Source: Gammaproteobacteria bacterium
GTDB taxonomy: Bacteria > Pseudomonadota > Gammaproteobacteria > SZUA-152
Direction of reading: 5' to 3'
NCBI GenBank assembly: GCA_013152545.1
Contig: JAADGF010000058.1
Location: forward strand, 1-36,960
DNA length: 36,960 nt
Positions 8,241 through 16,207 of this stretch are shown here, one piece after another. Made by a program: the position numbers and the translations under genes. How positions within the stretch are numbered: position 1 is the first letter of the stretch; the number at the start of each line of letters is the position of its first letter. The notes under the pieces are model-generated. The model did not search any database. It was not told the DNA's origin and worked only from the letters and a program-made list of their open reading frames with translations.

Positions 8241-8780
8241 ATGAACGTACCAACAGGGTTTTTAATCGCAAGCATAATAATAGTGCTTAGTGGGTGTGAC
8301 GGTAATACTGAGCTAATGAAGGCTGCCATGTCAGGTGAAGTGACTCAGGTTCGTTCTTTACTTGAAAGCGGCCGGGATGTTAATGCGGAAAATAACTACG
8401 GTTGGACTGCTTTAATTCATGCCGCTCGTAAAGGTCAGGCGGATGTTGTTACCATATTGTTGCAAAATGGTGCTGATGTGAATATGCAGGATGATCGTGG
8501 CTGGACAGCGCTCATGCAGGCGTCCAGCAAGGGGTATATGCAGTGCGTTAACTTGTTGTTACAAAATGGGGCCGATTTGGAGAAACGGGACCAAGAGGGT
8601 TGGAGTGCTCTGATGTGGTCAGTTAATCAGCAGCAGTTTGAGGTGGTCCAATTGCTTGTCGCGCAAGGCGCCAATGTAAATGCCAAGGCAAAGAGTGGCC
8701 GCAATGTCTTGCAAGTGGCGGTCAGAGAGGGTGATAATCGGAGTATTGAGCTGCTGCAAAAAGCAGGCGCAAAATTCTAA
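8241..8780 (+). CDS. Ankyrin-repeat lipoprotein
   Basis: A 179-residue protein with a lipoprotein signal (FLIASIIIVLSGC, Cys19) followed directly by about five ankyrin repeats (NTELMKAAMSGEVTQVRSLL; YGWTALIHAARKGQADVV; RGWTALMQASSKGYMQCV; EGWSALMWSVNQQQFEVV; SGRNVLQVAVREGDNRSI). Ankyrin repeats bind proteins; here the domain would face the periplasm or cell surface, anchored by lipid. An AAAAAGG ribosome site precedes the ATG. The stop codon is 10 nt before the next ATG, so it is in one transcript with the first triheme cytochrome and may serve as its partner or assembly scaffold. Confidence 0.9.
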   Translation: MNVPTGFLIASIIIVLSGCDGNTELMKAAMSGEVTQVRSLLESGRDVNAENNYGWTALIHAARKGQADVVTILLQNGADVNMQDDRGWTALMQASSKGYMQCVNLLLQNGADLEKRDQEGWSALMWSVNQQQFEVVQLLVAQGANVNAKAKSGRNVLQVAVREGDNRSIELLQKAGAKF

Positions 8781-8790
8781 AGGGGGCGCT

Positions 8791-9441
8791 ATGCATCATT
8801 GTCTGTTAGCCGTTGTGATATTGCTGGTGGGGGCGAGCGGCATTACTGCTTGTAATAATACGCTCTTGAGTGCATCACGTAGCGCAGATTATGTGGTTGA
8901 TGGTGGTGCAGGGCAGCGGGGGCTTTGGCGCGATAATCGTCAATATGAAGCCAATGTTCAGATAGAAACCTTATATGAAGACGGTCTCCATGATCCCGGT
9001 AATGAATCTCTTGAGGTGTTACAGGATCCGCGTGAGGCATTAAGTGCGTTTCCTTATGATCGAAGGGGCGAAATCGATTGGGTGCGGGCGTTGGATTTGG
9101 GTATTATCGAACCACGGTCAAATTTGGTCGGCACGAATGAAATTATGACCATGGATATGGACATTCTCTTTAAGGATACTGGTGATATGCCGTGGGTGAA
9201 GTTTCCACATATTACACATACCAAATGGCTTGATTGTTCAAATTGTCATCCAAAAATCTTTATCCCGCAAAAAGGTGCAAACAATCCTTCCATGGATGGC
9301 ATACTGGCTGGTGAGCACTGCGGGCGTTGTCACGATAAAGTGGCATTTTCGTTATGGGTTTGTGAGCGTTGTCATAATGTTCCCCACGAAAACTCTCCGG
9401 ACCAATGGTGGGGCGAGGAGAAAAACAAACGATTCAACTGA
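8791..9441 (+). CDS. Triheme c7-type cytochrome lipoprotein, first copy
   Basis: A 216-residue protein starting at the ATG behind AGGGGG. The signal peptide ends in a lipobox ITAC (Cys21). A non-heme region follows with the block EDGLHDPGNESLEVLQDP and DRRGEIDWVRALDLGIIEPR. The C-terminal c7 domain has three CxxCH heme sites (CSNCH 149-153, CGRCH 177-181, CERCH 191-195) and distal-ligand candidates His140 and His143 in FPHITH. The three-heme layout with a conserved PWVKFPH.-HTKWL lead-in matches c(7)-type triheme cytochromes. It should carry electrons in the periplasm, tethered by lipid. It is closely related to the next gene, which points to a tandem duplication. Confidence 0.92.
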   Translation: MHHCLLAVVILLVGASGITACNNTLLSASRSADYVVDGGAGQRGLWRDNRQYEANVQIETLYEDGLHDPGNESLEVLQDPREALSAFPYDRRGEIDWVRALDLGIIEPRSNLVGTNEIMTMDMDILFKDTGDMPWVKFPHITHTKWLDCSNCHPKIFIPQKGANNPSMDGILAGEHCGRCHDKVAFSLWVCERCHNVPHENSPDQWWGEEKNKRFN

Positions 9442-9556
9442 TGTGTTAGGTTAAAGGTACCGTCGTTTGCAGAACACATGGTTGGGCTGTTATGGAAGAA
9501 GTAAGGAATAATAGTAAGGTGTAAGGGATGTTGATAATTTGTGTGAGAAAGGGCTG

Positions 9557-10369
9557 GTGTCTGAATTAAGGAATGTAGCCTGTGGCTTAAGCGTTATCGT
9601 TATGCTGACTATAATGATAACGAGCTGTGTTTCCAGTGTATTTGGTGATGAGCTTGGTCGGGTATTAGAATCGCTAACGGCACAACGAACGCTAGTGTCG
9701 CCTAATAAACTATTCTTGGGTGAGCGTAAGCGTCACGATCCAGTGCTCGCCGTTGGTAGGCCATTTGGTAACGTCGAGAACACCACTGTCGAGAATGCTA
9801 AGGTAGCAGAGGTTGCAAGCACTGTGACTGGCTCATCAAGTCAGATGGTGGTTGGCGAAAAAATGGCATCGGGTGCGAGTCGGTTAAGCCCCTCCCTTAC
9901 CCCTAATGTGACTGCCAGTGAAGCGCCTCACGAGGATGGTTTGCATGATGGCAGTAATGACGCTATCACAATATTACAAAATCCTGTTGAAGCAATGAAA
10001 GATTTTCCCCGAGATAGGCGACTGGAAGTGGACTGGGTTAAGACGCTGGATCAGGGGCAAATTGAACCGAGAGCTGATGTAAATGGTAAGGATGAAATGG
10101 AAACGTTAGATATGGATATCCTTATGAAAAACACTCAATACATGCCGTGGGTGAAGTTTCCGCATAGTGCACACACTAAATGGCTGGCCTGCTCCAATTG
10201 TCATCCTGCTATTTTTTCTCCCCAGGTGGGAGAGAATCCTATCACCATGGATAAAGTGTTGCGCGGCGAGTATTGCGGTGTGTGTCACGGTAGAGTGGCA
10301 TTTTCGTTGTTTGTTTGTGAGCGCTGTCACAGCATTCCTCACGAAGGGTCGGGACCAAAATGGTGGTGA
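9557..10369 (+). CDS. Triheme c7-type cytochrome lipoprotein, second copy
   Basis: A 270-residue paralogue of the preceding cytochrome. I place the start at the GTG at 9557; an in-frame TTG at 9539 is the alternative, as no ATG is available. The signal ends in a lipobox ITSC (Cys24). A long, repeat-free, Ser/Val-rich linker (residues 30-120) replaces the shorter one in the first copy. Then come EDGLHDGSND, LEVDWVKTLDQGQIEPR and METLDMDIL, the lead-in PWVKFPHSAHTKWL and three CxxCH sites (212-216, 240-244, 254-258). It ends with PKWW. The longer linker could let the heme domain reach further from the membrane. Its TGA stop directly abuts the stop of the convergent ankyrin gene. Confidence 0.9.
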   Translation: MSELRNVACGLSVIVMLTIMITSCVSSVFGDELGRVLESLTAQRTLVSPNKLFLGERKRHDPVLAVGRPFGNVENTTVENAKVAEVASTVTGSSSQMVVGEKMASGASRLSPSLTPNVTASEAPHEDGLHDGSNDAITILQNPVEAMKDFPRDRRLEVDWVKTLDQGQIEPRADVNGKDEMETLDMDILMKNTQYMPWVKFPHSAHTKWLACSNCHPAIFSPQVGENPITMDKVLRGEYCGVCHGRVAFSLFVCERCHSIPHEGSGPKWW

Positions 10370-11152
10370 TCAACGCGGTTGATTTTGCTCGAACGATCGT
10401 GTTGCCTGTAATAATGTGGTGATTTCGTTGTTTCCCTTCTTGATGGCTACCTGTAGCGCGGTGGTGCCGTTGCTGTCTTTAGCGTGAATGTCGGCATGGT
10501 GTTGCAGTAGTAATTTTACCATTTTAATCTTATTAAAAGCTGCCGCCGCCATAAGGGCGCTACGTTGTTTGATGCCTGTCGCGTTGACGCTGGTGCCTTT
10601 TGCCAATAAGGATTTAGCAATGTCAATATGTCCAAGGCCAGCAGCAAGTAACAATAATTCTTCACCATGCTGTTTGGGTAATTGTTTTATGTTTTCCAAT
10701 ATAATTGAGACGGTTTCAGTCCGCCCAAAAAAAGTGGCATTGCTTAGCGCCGAACCACCGCTGGAGTCTTTCATAAAGGGGTCTGCACCGTAATCTAACA
10801 GTAATTTTGCAGTATCTGTATGTCCTCCTGTGGCGGCTACAATGAGTGCAGATGTGTGATATTTGTCTTTAGCTGTAATGTCGGCGCCACGGTTGATGAG
10901 TAGCTTGACGGTATCTGTGTGCCCCTCTGAGGCTGCAAGCATCAGCGCCGTTTTGCCTTTTGAGGTTTGCTGGTTGATTTCAGTGCCTAGGTCCAGCATG
11001 CGCCCGACTGCATCGTTGTCACCATTTCGGGCGGCGTTCATCAGGGCTGTATAACGTTCACCGCTACAGGATATGATGCTCGTGCAGACAGTGAGCAAGA
11101 CAAAAACGGCAAAGACAGGTTGGTGTAATGTTTTTCTTAGAGCCAGACGCAT
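10370..11152 (-). CDS. Ankyrin-repeat lipoprotein, convergent
   Basis: A 260-residue protein with a basic n-region, a hydrophobic stretch and a lipobox SIISC (Cys29), then about six ankyrin repeats (RYTALMNAARNGDNDAV; KGKTALMLAASEGHTDTV; YHTSALIVAATGGHTDTA; SGGSALSNATFFGRTETV; a degenerate GEELLLLAAGLGHIDIA; KQRSALMAAAAFNKIKMV; NGTTALQVAIKKGNNEI). Its architecture matches the ankyrin lipoprotein at 8241, but it is longer and on the opposite strand. The two ankyrin genes bracket the two cytochrome genes, suggesting a shared role. Its 3' end has no spacer to the cytochrome gene. Confidence 0.9.
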   Translation of the reverse strand: MRLALRKTLHQPVFAVFVLLTVCTSIISCSGERYTALMNAARNGDNDAVGRMLDLGTEINQQTSKGKTALMLAASEGHTDTVKLLINRGADITAKDKYHTSALIVAATGGHTDTAKLLLDYGADPFMKDSSGGSALSNATFFGRTETVSIILENIKQLPKQHGEELLLLAAGLGHIDIAKSLLAKGTSVNATGIKQRSALMAAAAFNKIKMVKLLLQHHADIHAKDSNGTTALQVAIKKGNNEITTLLQATRSFEQNQPR

Positions 11153-11319
11153 TTGATTTTATAACGTATTTGAGCGGGGTGCTTCAGTCACTGTTGATGA
11201 AAACGCCAGTTGCATTAATGTTCCCACTTACACTAATTGGTTGCAGTATGTTGGTTGCAGCATGGTTTATTGGTCGATTGTTTGTTTACTGTAAAATTAC
11301 TCCGCCTAAAATACCGTAA
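11128..11319 (+). CDS. Possible small membrane protein, weakly supported
   Basis: A 63-codon frame whose product is hydrophobic in the middle (VALMFPLTLIGCSMLVAAWF) and could span the membrane once or twice. It begins inside the first codons of the leftward ankyrin gene, overlapping by 25 nt, and has only a weak GG-rich sequence before its ATG. No family is recognised. It could equally be chance in an AT-rich gap; 11320-11458 holds nothing else I recognise. Confidence 0.2.
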   Translation: MFFLEPDAFDFITYLSGVLQSLLMKTPVALMFPLTLIGCSMLVAAWFIGRLFVYCKITPPKIP

Positions 11320-11458
11320 GCTATAATTATAGATGACCTTACTATAGTTAGGCATTGAAGGGCTTTGATGTCTATTTTTGCATCGTTTTGGCTTCAAGTG
11401 TGTGCGTCACTTGTTTGTCGCGTATCACTGACTGATATTGCTTGTCAATAAGCGAGTG

Positions 11459-12715
11459 TCAGCGTTTCATCGAAAGAAAAAATTCATCATTGGTTTTTGT
11501 TTGTTTGAGTCTGTCTAATAAAAACTCGATCGCGGTGATTTCATCCATAGGGTGTAATAATTTGCGCAAAATCCACATTTTTTGCAGCTCCTCTGCGGAG
11601 GTGATTAATTCCTCCCGACGTGTGCCGGATCGATTAATATTAATACCTGGATAAATTCGTTTTTCGGTGATTTTGCGATCCAAATGTACTTCCATATTAC
11701 CGGTGCCTTTAAATTCCTCGTATATGACATCGTCCATGCGGGAGCCAGTGTCGACTAGTGCGGTTGCGAGTATGGTCAGGCTGCCACCTTCTTCAATATT
11801 GCGGGCGGCGCCAAAAAAACGCTTTGGCCGTTGCAAGGCATTGGCGTCTACGCCACCAGTAAGTACCTTGCCCGACGAGGGGACTACTGTATTGTAGGCG
11901 CGGGCCAAGCGTGTGATGGAGTCCAGCAAGATAACCACATCTTTTTTATGTTCCACTAGTCGTTTTGCTTTTTCGATAACCATTTCAGCAACCTGTACAT
12001 GACGGCTGGCGGGTTCATCAAATGTGCTGGAAACCACTTCGCCACGGACGGAGCGGGACATCTCGGTGACTTCTTCCGGGCGCTCATCAATGAGTAACAC
12101 GATTAGAATGCATTCTGGGTGGTTGGCTGCAATGGATTGGGCAATATTTTGCAGCATCATTGTTTTACCGGATTTTGGTGGTGAGACAATGAGCCCGCGC
12201 TGGCCTTTGCCAATCGGGGAGGCCAGGTCAATAACCCGTACAGTTAAATCTTCGGTGCTGCCGTTACCCAGTTCCATTTTAAGGCGTTCGTTGGGAAATA
12301 ATGGGGTTAAGCTTTCGAAGGGTACCTTGGAGCGGGCGTTCTCAGGCGGCTCAAAGTTGATTTCATTAACTTTTAATAAAGCAAAATAGCGTTCACCTTC
12401 TTTCGGCGGGCGGATTTTTCCACCCACGATATCCCCTGTGCGTAGGCTAAAGCGTCTGATTTGACTGGGGGAAACATAGATATCGTCTGGCCCGGCGAGA
12501 TAAGAGCAATCCGCTGAGCGTAAAAAGCCAAAGCCATCTTGCAGGATTTCCAGAACCCCGCCACCGTAAATGTCTTCGCCGTTGCGGGCTTGAGATTTAA
12601 GTATTGCAAACACAACGTCTTGTTTGCGTGACCGTGCCATACCCTCGATGCCCAGGCTGATTGCAAGTTCATTGAGTTCTGTGGCAGGTTTTTGTTTTAA
12701 TTCGCTAAGGTTCAT
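11459..12715 (-). CDS. rho: Transcription termination factor Rho
   Basis: An RNA-dependent hexameric ATPase that ends transcription at factor-dependent sites. The 418-residue length is within one residue of the E. coli protein. The N-terminal Rho_N helix bundle ([17 protein letters not shown]) is followed by the cold-shock-like RNA-binding fold with GFGFLR (61-66) and [13 protein letters not shown]. The ATPase core has Walker A SPPKSGKT (178-185), [13 protein letters not shown], Walker [17 protein letters not shown], the Q-loop [16 protein letters not shown] and the R-loop region [12 protein letters not shown]. Everything needed for activity is present. It lies downstream of trxA on the same strand, a common gammaproteobacterial order, but about 700 nt separate them, room for a long leader where Rho autoregulation usually acts. 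Confidence 0.98.
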   Translation of the reverse strand: MNLSELKQKPATELNELAISLGIEGMARSRKQDVVFAILKSQARNGEDIYGGGVLEILQDGFGFLRSADCSYLAGPDDIYVSPSQIRRFSLRTGDIVGGKIRPPKEGERYFALLKVNEINFEPPENARSKVPFESLTPLFPNERLKMELGNGSTEDLTVRVIDLASPIGKGQRGLIVSPPKSGKTMMLQNIAQSIAANHPECILIVLLIDERPEEVTEMSRSVRGEVVSSTFDEPASRHVQVAEMVIEKAKRLVEHKKDVVILLDSITRLARAYNTVVPSSGKVLTGGVDANALQRPKRFFGAARNIEEGGSLTILATALVDTGSRMDDVIYEEFKGTGNMEVHLDRKITEKRIYPGININRSGTRREELITSAEELQKMWILRKLLHPMDEITAIEFLLDRLKQTKTNDEFFLSMKR

Positions 12716-13146
12716 GGTTTTCGCTTTTTAGGTAGGTTTTGATAGTTGACGTATTTTTGGTTGAGCTATAGATAAACTGTGGCTAAGCAAAGAGTTATTC
12801 TTTAGGAGGGTATTGTTGCTATCCTCGTTAATGATTAAATTAGAGTGTTCAAATCTGTTGTTGGATGGATAGAACTACATTGTAAAATGGAGTATGGTTG
12901 TTATCCCTAACGGTGATGACCCAATAAATTACGGCTCACCAAGAAATCGCAGGGCATGTAGGCCATACGAACTGTACTGATCGTTCATGAATAAATACTT
13001 TTGTTGTCGCTGTAGTAAGTTGTCGCTAAATTGTATGTTGCTTTTAAATGCGTTGTATTTTTGGGTAATTGAGTTAAAACAAGAAATGCATCGCCCAATT
13101 CTCAGGCTGTATATCTATGTTTTGATCTAAAATAGGAGGATTATCA

Positions 13147-13186
13147 GAGCAACGTCATTCATTTACTAATGGTTGCTCTTTATTTT
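13147..13186 (+). terminator. Terminator-like hairpin without a known upstream gene
   Basis: GAGCAAC (13147-13153) pairs with GTTGCTC (13172-13178), with an inner CATT/AATG pairing, followed by TTTATTTT. The geometry fits a rightward intrinsic terminator, yet no rightward gene precedes it for more than 2 kb. It could end an unannotated small RNA, or be a weaker leftward signal after trxA. Confidence 0.4.
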
Positions 13187-13256
13187 CCTGGTACGCTATC
13201 ACTTTTGAGCGATGTCGTAAAGCCCTAATTTTCAGGCTTTACGCGCCTCGATTTAA

Positions 13257-13364
13257 TAACTGATGTTACGCGCTCTTAATTATGAATCAATAAGTTATGA
13301 CTTTTCGTAAACGCTATAGTAGCCTGCATTCCTATTGAGGCACTGGTAAGGGTAACATCAGTTA
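13257..13364. repeat. 13-bp inverted repeat framing about 80 nt
   Basis: TAACTGATGTTAC (13257-13269) recurs as its exact complement at 13352-13364; with one mismatch the match extends outward by TTA. The enclosed 82 nt have no coding potential. The arrangement looks like the ends of a very small non-autonomous element or the base of a large hairpin just after trxA. Confidence 0.5.
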
Positions 13365-13411
13365 ATAATTTTGCTTGCATTAAACACGGGATTTTAGTTT
13401 TACTGAATGTA

Positions 13412-13738
13412 TCAAATGTTGCTGTCAATAAAGGCGGTCAATTGTGATTTCGAGACAGCCCCTACTTTGGTTGCCTCTACATTACCACCTTTGAAAAGCA
13501 TCAGCGTTGGGATGCCCCGGATACCATATTTAGGCGGCGTCGCCGGGTTTTCGTCAATGTTAAGCTTGGCAATTTTAATTTTATCTTTATATTCGCCTGC
13601 AATTTCATCGAGTATGGGGGCAATCATTTTGCAAGGTCCGCACCAGTCTGCCCAATAGTCGACCAGTACTGGACCCTCGGTGTTTACCACCTCTTCTTCA
13701 AAACTATCGTCAGAGAGGTGAACAATATTTTCACTCAC
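13412..13738 (-). CDS. trxA: Thioredoxin 1
   Basis: A dithiol-disulfide oxidoreductase of the cytoplasm, reduced by thioredoxin reductase. I place the start at the GTG at 13738 because GGAGG lies about eight nt before it; an in-frame ATG at 13753 sits on that ribosome site and would add five unusual residues. The 108-residue product has [18 protein letters not shown] with the active site WCGPC at 32-36, the buried Asp in LVDYWA, the cis-proline loop RGIPTLMLF and the C-terminal helix. Every catalytic element is present. In the 5' region TTGAGAAC occurs twice in direct orientation on the plus strand (13775-13782 and 13792-13799), a possible regulator site. Confidence 0.97.
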   Translation of the reverse strand: MSENIVHLSDDSFEEEVVNTEGPVLVDYWADWCGPCKMIAPILDEIAGEYKDKIKIAKLNIDENPATPPKYGIRGIPTLMLFKGGNVEATKVGAVSKSQLTAFIDSNI

Positions 13739-14757
13739 GCGCCATACCTCCAATATGAAAAAATTAGGAATAACTTGAGAACTTCTATAATTTGAGAACG
13801 TTTGTCAATTGGCCGGCGTTTTAAGCAGCAGCTGCGCCGATATTTTATACCTCGTTATACACATTTCAGTCTAATAGGGCAACGATTTCAAGTTAAAACC
13901 ATTATTTTTTATTGTATTGGACCGGAATCCGTCACTGCTATCTACTTTTAATGAGCCGTTCATATCTTGTCAAGGGCTATTTGCCGACAAGAGTGGCGCT
14001 AGGTTAAGTCTGCGATCCTCCCCGAGGGGAATGCAAAAACCGATTTGTGACGACGCTAACAATAACTCATCACCCCATTGTTTTTAAACTCGCTATGTAC
14101 ATTCAGTGCGTTACATATTTTTTCTGCGTTTAATTGAGTTATTAAGCGGTCAGTCAAAAAAAATGTGTTGCGGGTCGTATGCTGACAGGCAAGCACAACC
14201 ATTTTTAATGGCTTGTATGTCAGTTCGAAGCGTTCAACGGATGAGTTTAGGTTAATATTACCGTTCTCATGCTGTGGACATCTGGTTTACTGTCGTAATT
14301 ATAAGCAAATTTCTGGCCAAAGTAAGCTTGGTTTGCCGTTGATTTGTCTGTTTTTGGGGTGTTTTTTTCGGACAGGCTCTCCTAGGGGAGTGTTAATAAT
14401 CCTTTTGACAGTCCTGCCGATGCTCATTTTTCATCCATCAAGGCGGCGCGAGTGTGGTGTGGTTGCTCCAAAAATAACATAATAATGAGCGATTTTCTAA
14501 CAAGGTATTCAATGCGGCTATTTGTTTTCGGAACATCCATCCATTTGAAATGTATAATATTTAAGTTGGTGGCCAGTTAAATGGCACTGTTGGATTATTA
14601 GTGGGATAACACTTTAGGTCAGGCTCAGGTTAGGTCCAGTTCTGCGGGTTCGTCGTTCGCAGTAGATTCAATTGATGTGTCAGATTCATACAATAACATC
14701 AAAATGCGCTACTGTGGATAAAATTAGTCACTTGAGTTATTTGTTTTTGGTTGGCGC
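13739..14757. other. 1-kb non-coding stretch upstream of trxA
   Basis: About 1 kb with no gene I can support. It includes the trxA promoter region, a CTTGTC/GACAAG hairpin near 13966-13991, a copy of the dispersed repeat at 14234-14252, and downstream of that a stretch around 14370-14390 (TCGGACAGGCTC..CTAG) that resembles 19285-19305. It looks like decayed mobile DNA. A short frame at 14213-14482 has no recognisable features and overlaps the repeat. Confidence 0.5.
14234..14252 (+). repeat. Dispersed short repeat, copy 2
   Basis: TCAACGGATGAGTTTAGGT, exactly the 19 nt seen at 4774-4792, here preceded by CG and followed by TAA. Confidence 0.6.
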
Positions 14758-15930
14758 TCACTGTTTTGCCCGCGCTGATGTATTGGCATAGTGTTGCCCA
14801 GAGTTTTTAGAATAATTGTCGTGTAAATATAGTGCGACACGATTACGGCCATCGCTTTTGGCGTCATAAAGGGCATGGTCTGCGTTATCAACTAAAGAGA
14901 ACCCCAAGATACGTGTGTTCTCCATGCCTTGGGTATCGGTTAGTGAGGAAATGCCAATTGACACCGTTATTGGGACGGATGATTCGATTTCCATCAGTGA
15001 TATTGGCGATGCAGCAATTGATAGCCGAATACGTTCAGCAATCTCTGTGGCGATATCGGGTGCTGTATTAGCAAGCAATACCACGAATTCCTCTCCACTA
15101 TACCTTGCGATTACATCACAATTTCTTAATTGTGCTCGAATCAGGCTGGCGATTTTTCGTAACACAACGTCACCATTTTGATGACCGTATTGATCGTTGA
15201 TGTTTTTAAAGTAGTCAATGTCAATAAACAGGCAGGAAATGGGGTCATTTGCACGAATACTACGGCCGATCTCTTCTTGTAATCGTTGATCAAAAAAACG
15301 ACGATTGTTAATGCCGGTTAGTGTATCCGTAAGGCCAACTCGTTTTAGGCGTTCATTATTGGTCGCGTTTTCGATGCAAATCGCCATGATCGTTGTCAGT
15401 CGTTGTAAAAATTCGGTGCCGGACTTTTCTGCAAATCGTTCTTCGGAAAAGCTACCCAGATTAAAGCTGCCAATGAGCTTGTCGTAACGCACCAAGGGTA
15501 ATAATGCGACACTGCGTAGCGGCATATAAGATTGGCTTAATTGGCTAAACAATGTCTGGTGATATTGGTGCTCGAAGTTGCTCAGTCTGGGCTGTAAATC
15601 GGGACCATACAATGATGTCAGGTTATCCTGTTGTGTGATGAATATAAGGTTGGGTTGTTCGCTGACACGAGAGCCTTCCTCCTCCAGTATTCGCCGTATT
15701 TCATACTCAGGATCGTACAGCACTAAGGTAACAGCGTCGAGAGAGAATGAGCGCCGGTAATTGTAGAGTATATTCTGAAGTAGGTCGGGTAATGTACGTG
15801 AGCCAATGAGATTGAGTTCTTGTTCGTGGAAACGCCGCATTTTATGCTCATTTTCTCGTGCACGTTCCACAAACGATTGTAATTGCTGTTGTAGTTGCTG
15901 GTGTTCTTCCAGCAAATCCGCTTCTTCCAT
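14758..15930 (-). CDS. Diguanylate cyclase with DUF484/GAF-like sensor
   Basis: A 390-residue cytoplasmic protein with no membrane segment. An N-terminal Gln/Glu-rich coiled coil (residues 1-40) leads into a DUF484/GAF-like sensor (about 40-190; SRTLPDLLQNILYNYRRSF, then LPLVRYDKLIGSFNLGS). The GGDEF domain follows from residue 198 (DTLTGINNRRFFDQRL, metal-binding FIDIDYFKNIND, HQNGDVVLRKIA). The active-site loop reads SGEEF (278-282) rather than GGDEF or GGEEF. The SG[DE]EF variant is found in active enzymes, and the inhibitory I-site RxxD is present as RNCD (269-272), five residues upstream. It therefore probably makes c-di-GMP from GTP under product inhibition, with an unknown cytoplasmic signal. 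A hairpin directly precedes its ribosome-binding site. Confidence 0.92.
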   Translation of the reverse strand: MEEADLLEEHQQLQQQLQSFVERARENEHKMRRFHEQELNLIGSRTLPDLLQNILYNYRRSFSLDAVTLVLYDPEYEIRRILEEEGSRVSEQPNLIFITQQDNLTSLYGPDLQPRLSNFEHQYHQTLFSQLSQSYMPLRSVALLPLVRYDKLIGSFNLGSFSEERFAEKSGTEFLQRLTTIMAICIENATNNERLKRVGLTDTLTGINNRRFFDQRLQEEIGRSIRANDPISCLFIDIDYFKNINDQYGHQNGDVVLRKIASLIRAQLRNCDVIARYSGEEFVVLLANTAPDIATEIAERIRLSIAASPISLMEIESSVPITVSIGISSLTDTQGMENTRILGFSLVDNADHALYDAKSDGRNRVALYLHDNYSKNSGQHYANTSARAKQ

Positions 15931-15945
15931 CGCGAAATTTCTCCC

Positions 15946-15969
15946 GGTTGCTAAGTTAGATTAGCAACC
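15946..15969 (-). promoter_or_regulatory. Leader hairpin next to the ribosome site of the diguanylate cyclase
   Basis: On the minus strand GGTTGCTAA, a 6-nt loop and TTAGCAACC form a perfect 9-bp stem. It is followed directly by the GGGAG ribosome-binding site, which lies 10 nt before the ATG at 15930. Such placement could modulate translation. Upstream the leader has a tandem near-repeat TTTATTATT(T)AAGGC[TA]ACC at about 15973-16010. Confidence 0.5.
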
Positions 15970-16207
15970 ACTTTTATTATTTAAGGCTACCGTTTATTAT
16001 TAAGGCAACCATTGTCGGGACCGAAATCCGGTATTTCCTTACTTGTTTTATGCTAGACATTAAGGTGTCAATCTAAGCGGGTATGAATACAACTGGTTAT
16101 GCACCGATGTGAATTCGATAGATTAACATTACCGTAGCGTGTTGAGTTGTGGTGCAGGGAAGGGGGCTGCCCTCTGAGTCATTACACCACAGCACTGTTC
16201 ATTTGTT

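Larger units (their letters stand above)
12716..13411. other. Non-coding gap between trxA and rho
   Basis: About 700 nt without a convincing gene. It must contain the rho leader and promoter (leftward). It also holds three inverted repeats: a plus-strand terminator-like hairpin at 13147-13186, a GTAAAGCC/GGCTTTAC hairpin near 13217-13242 with no T-run, and a 13-bp inverted repeat with arms at 13257-13269 and 13352-13364. No tRNA or riboswitch is recognised. Confidence 0.6.

Noticed and set aside
13738-13800. TTGACA upstream of trxA as a complete sigma-70 promoter
   Set aside because: The nearest TATAGA-like box is only about 13 nt from TTGACA, too close for a standard promoter.
14213-14482. 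89-codon plus-strand frame
   Set aside because: It contains the dispersed repeat and shows no conserved motif; likely chance in non-coding DNA.
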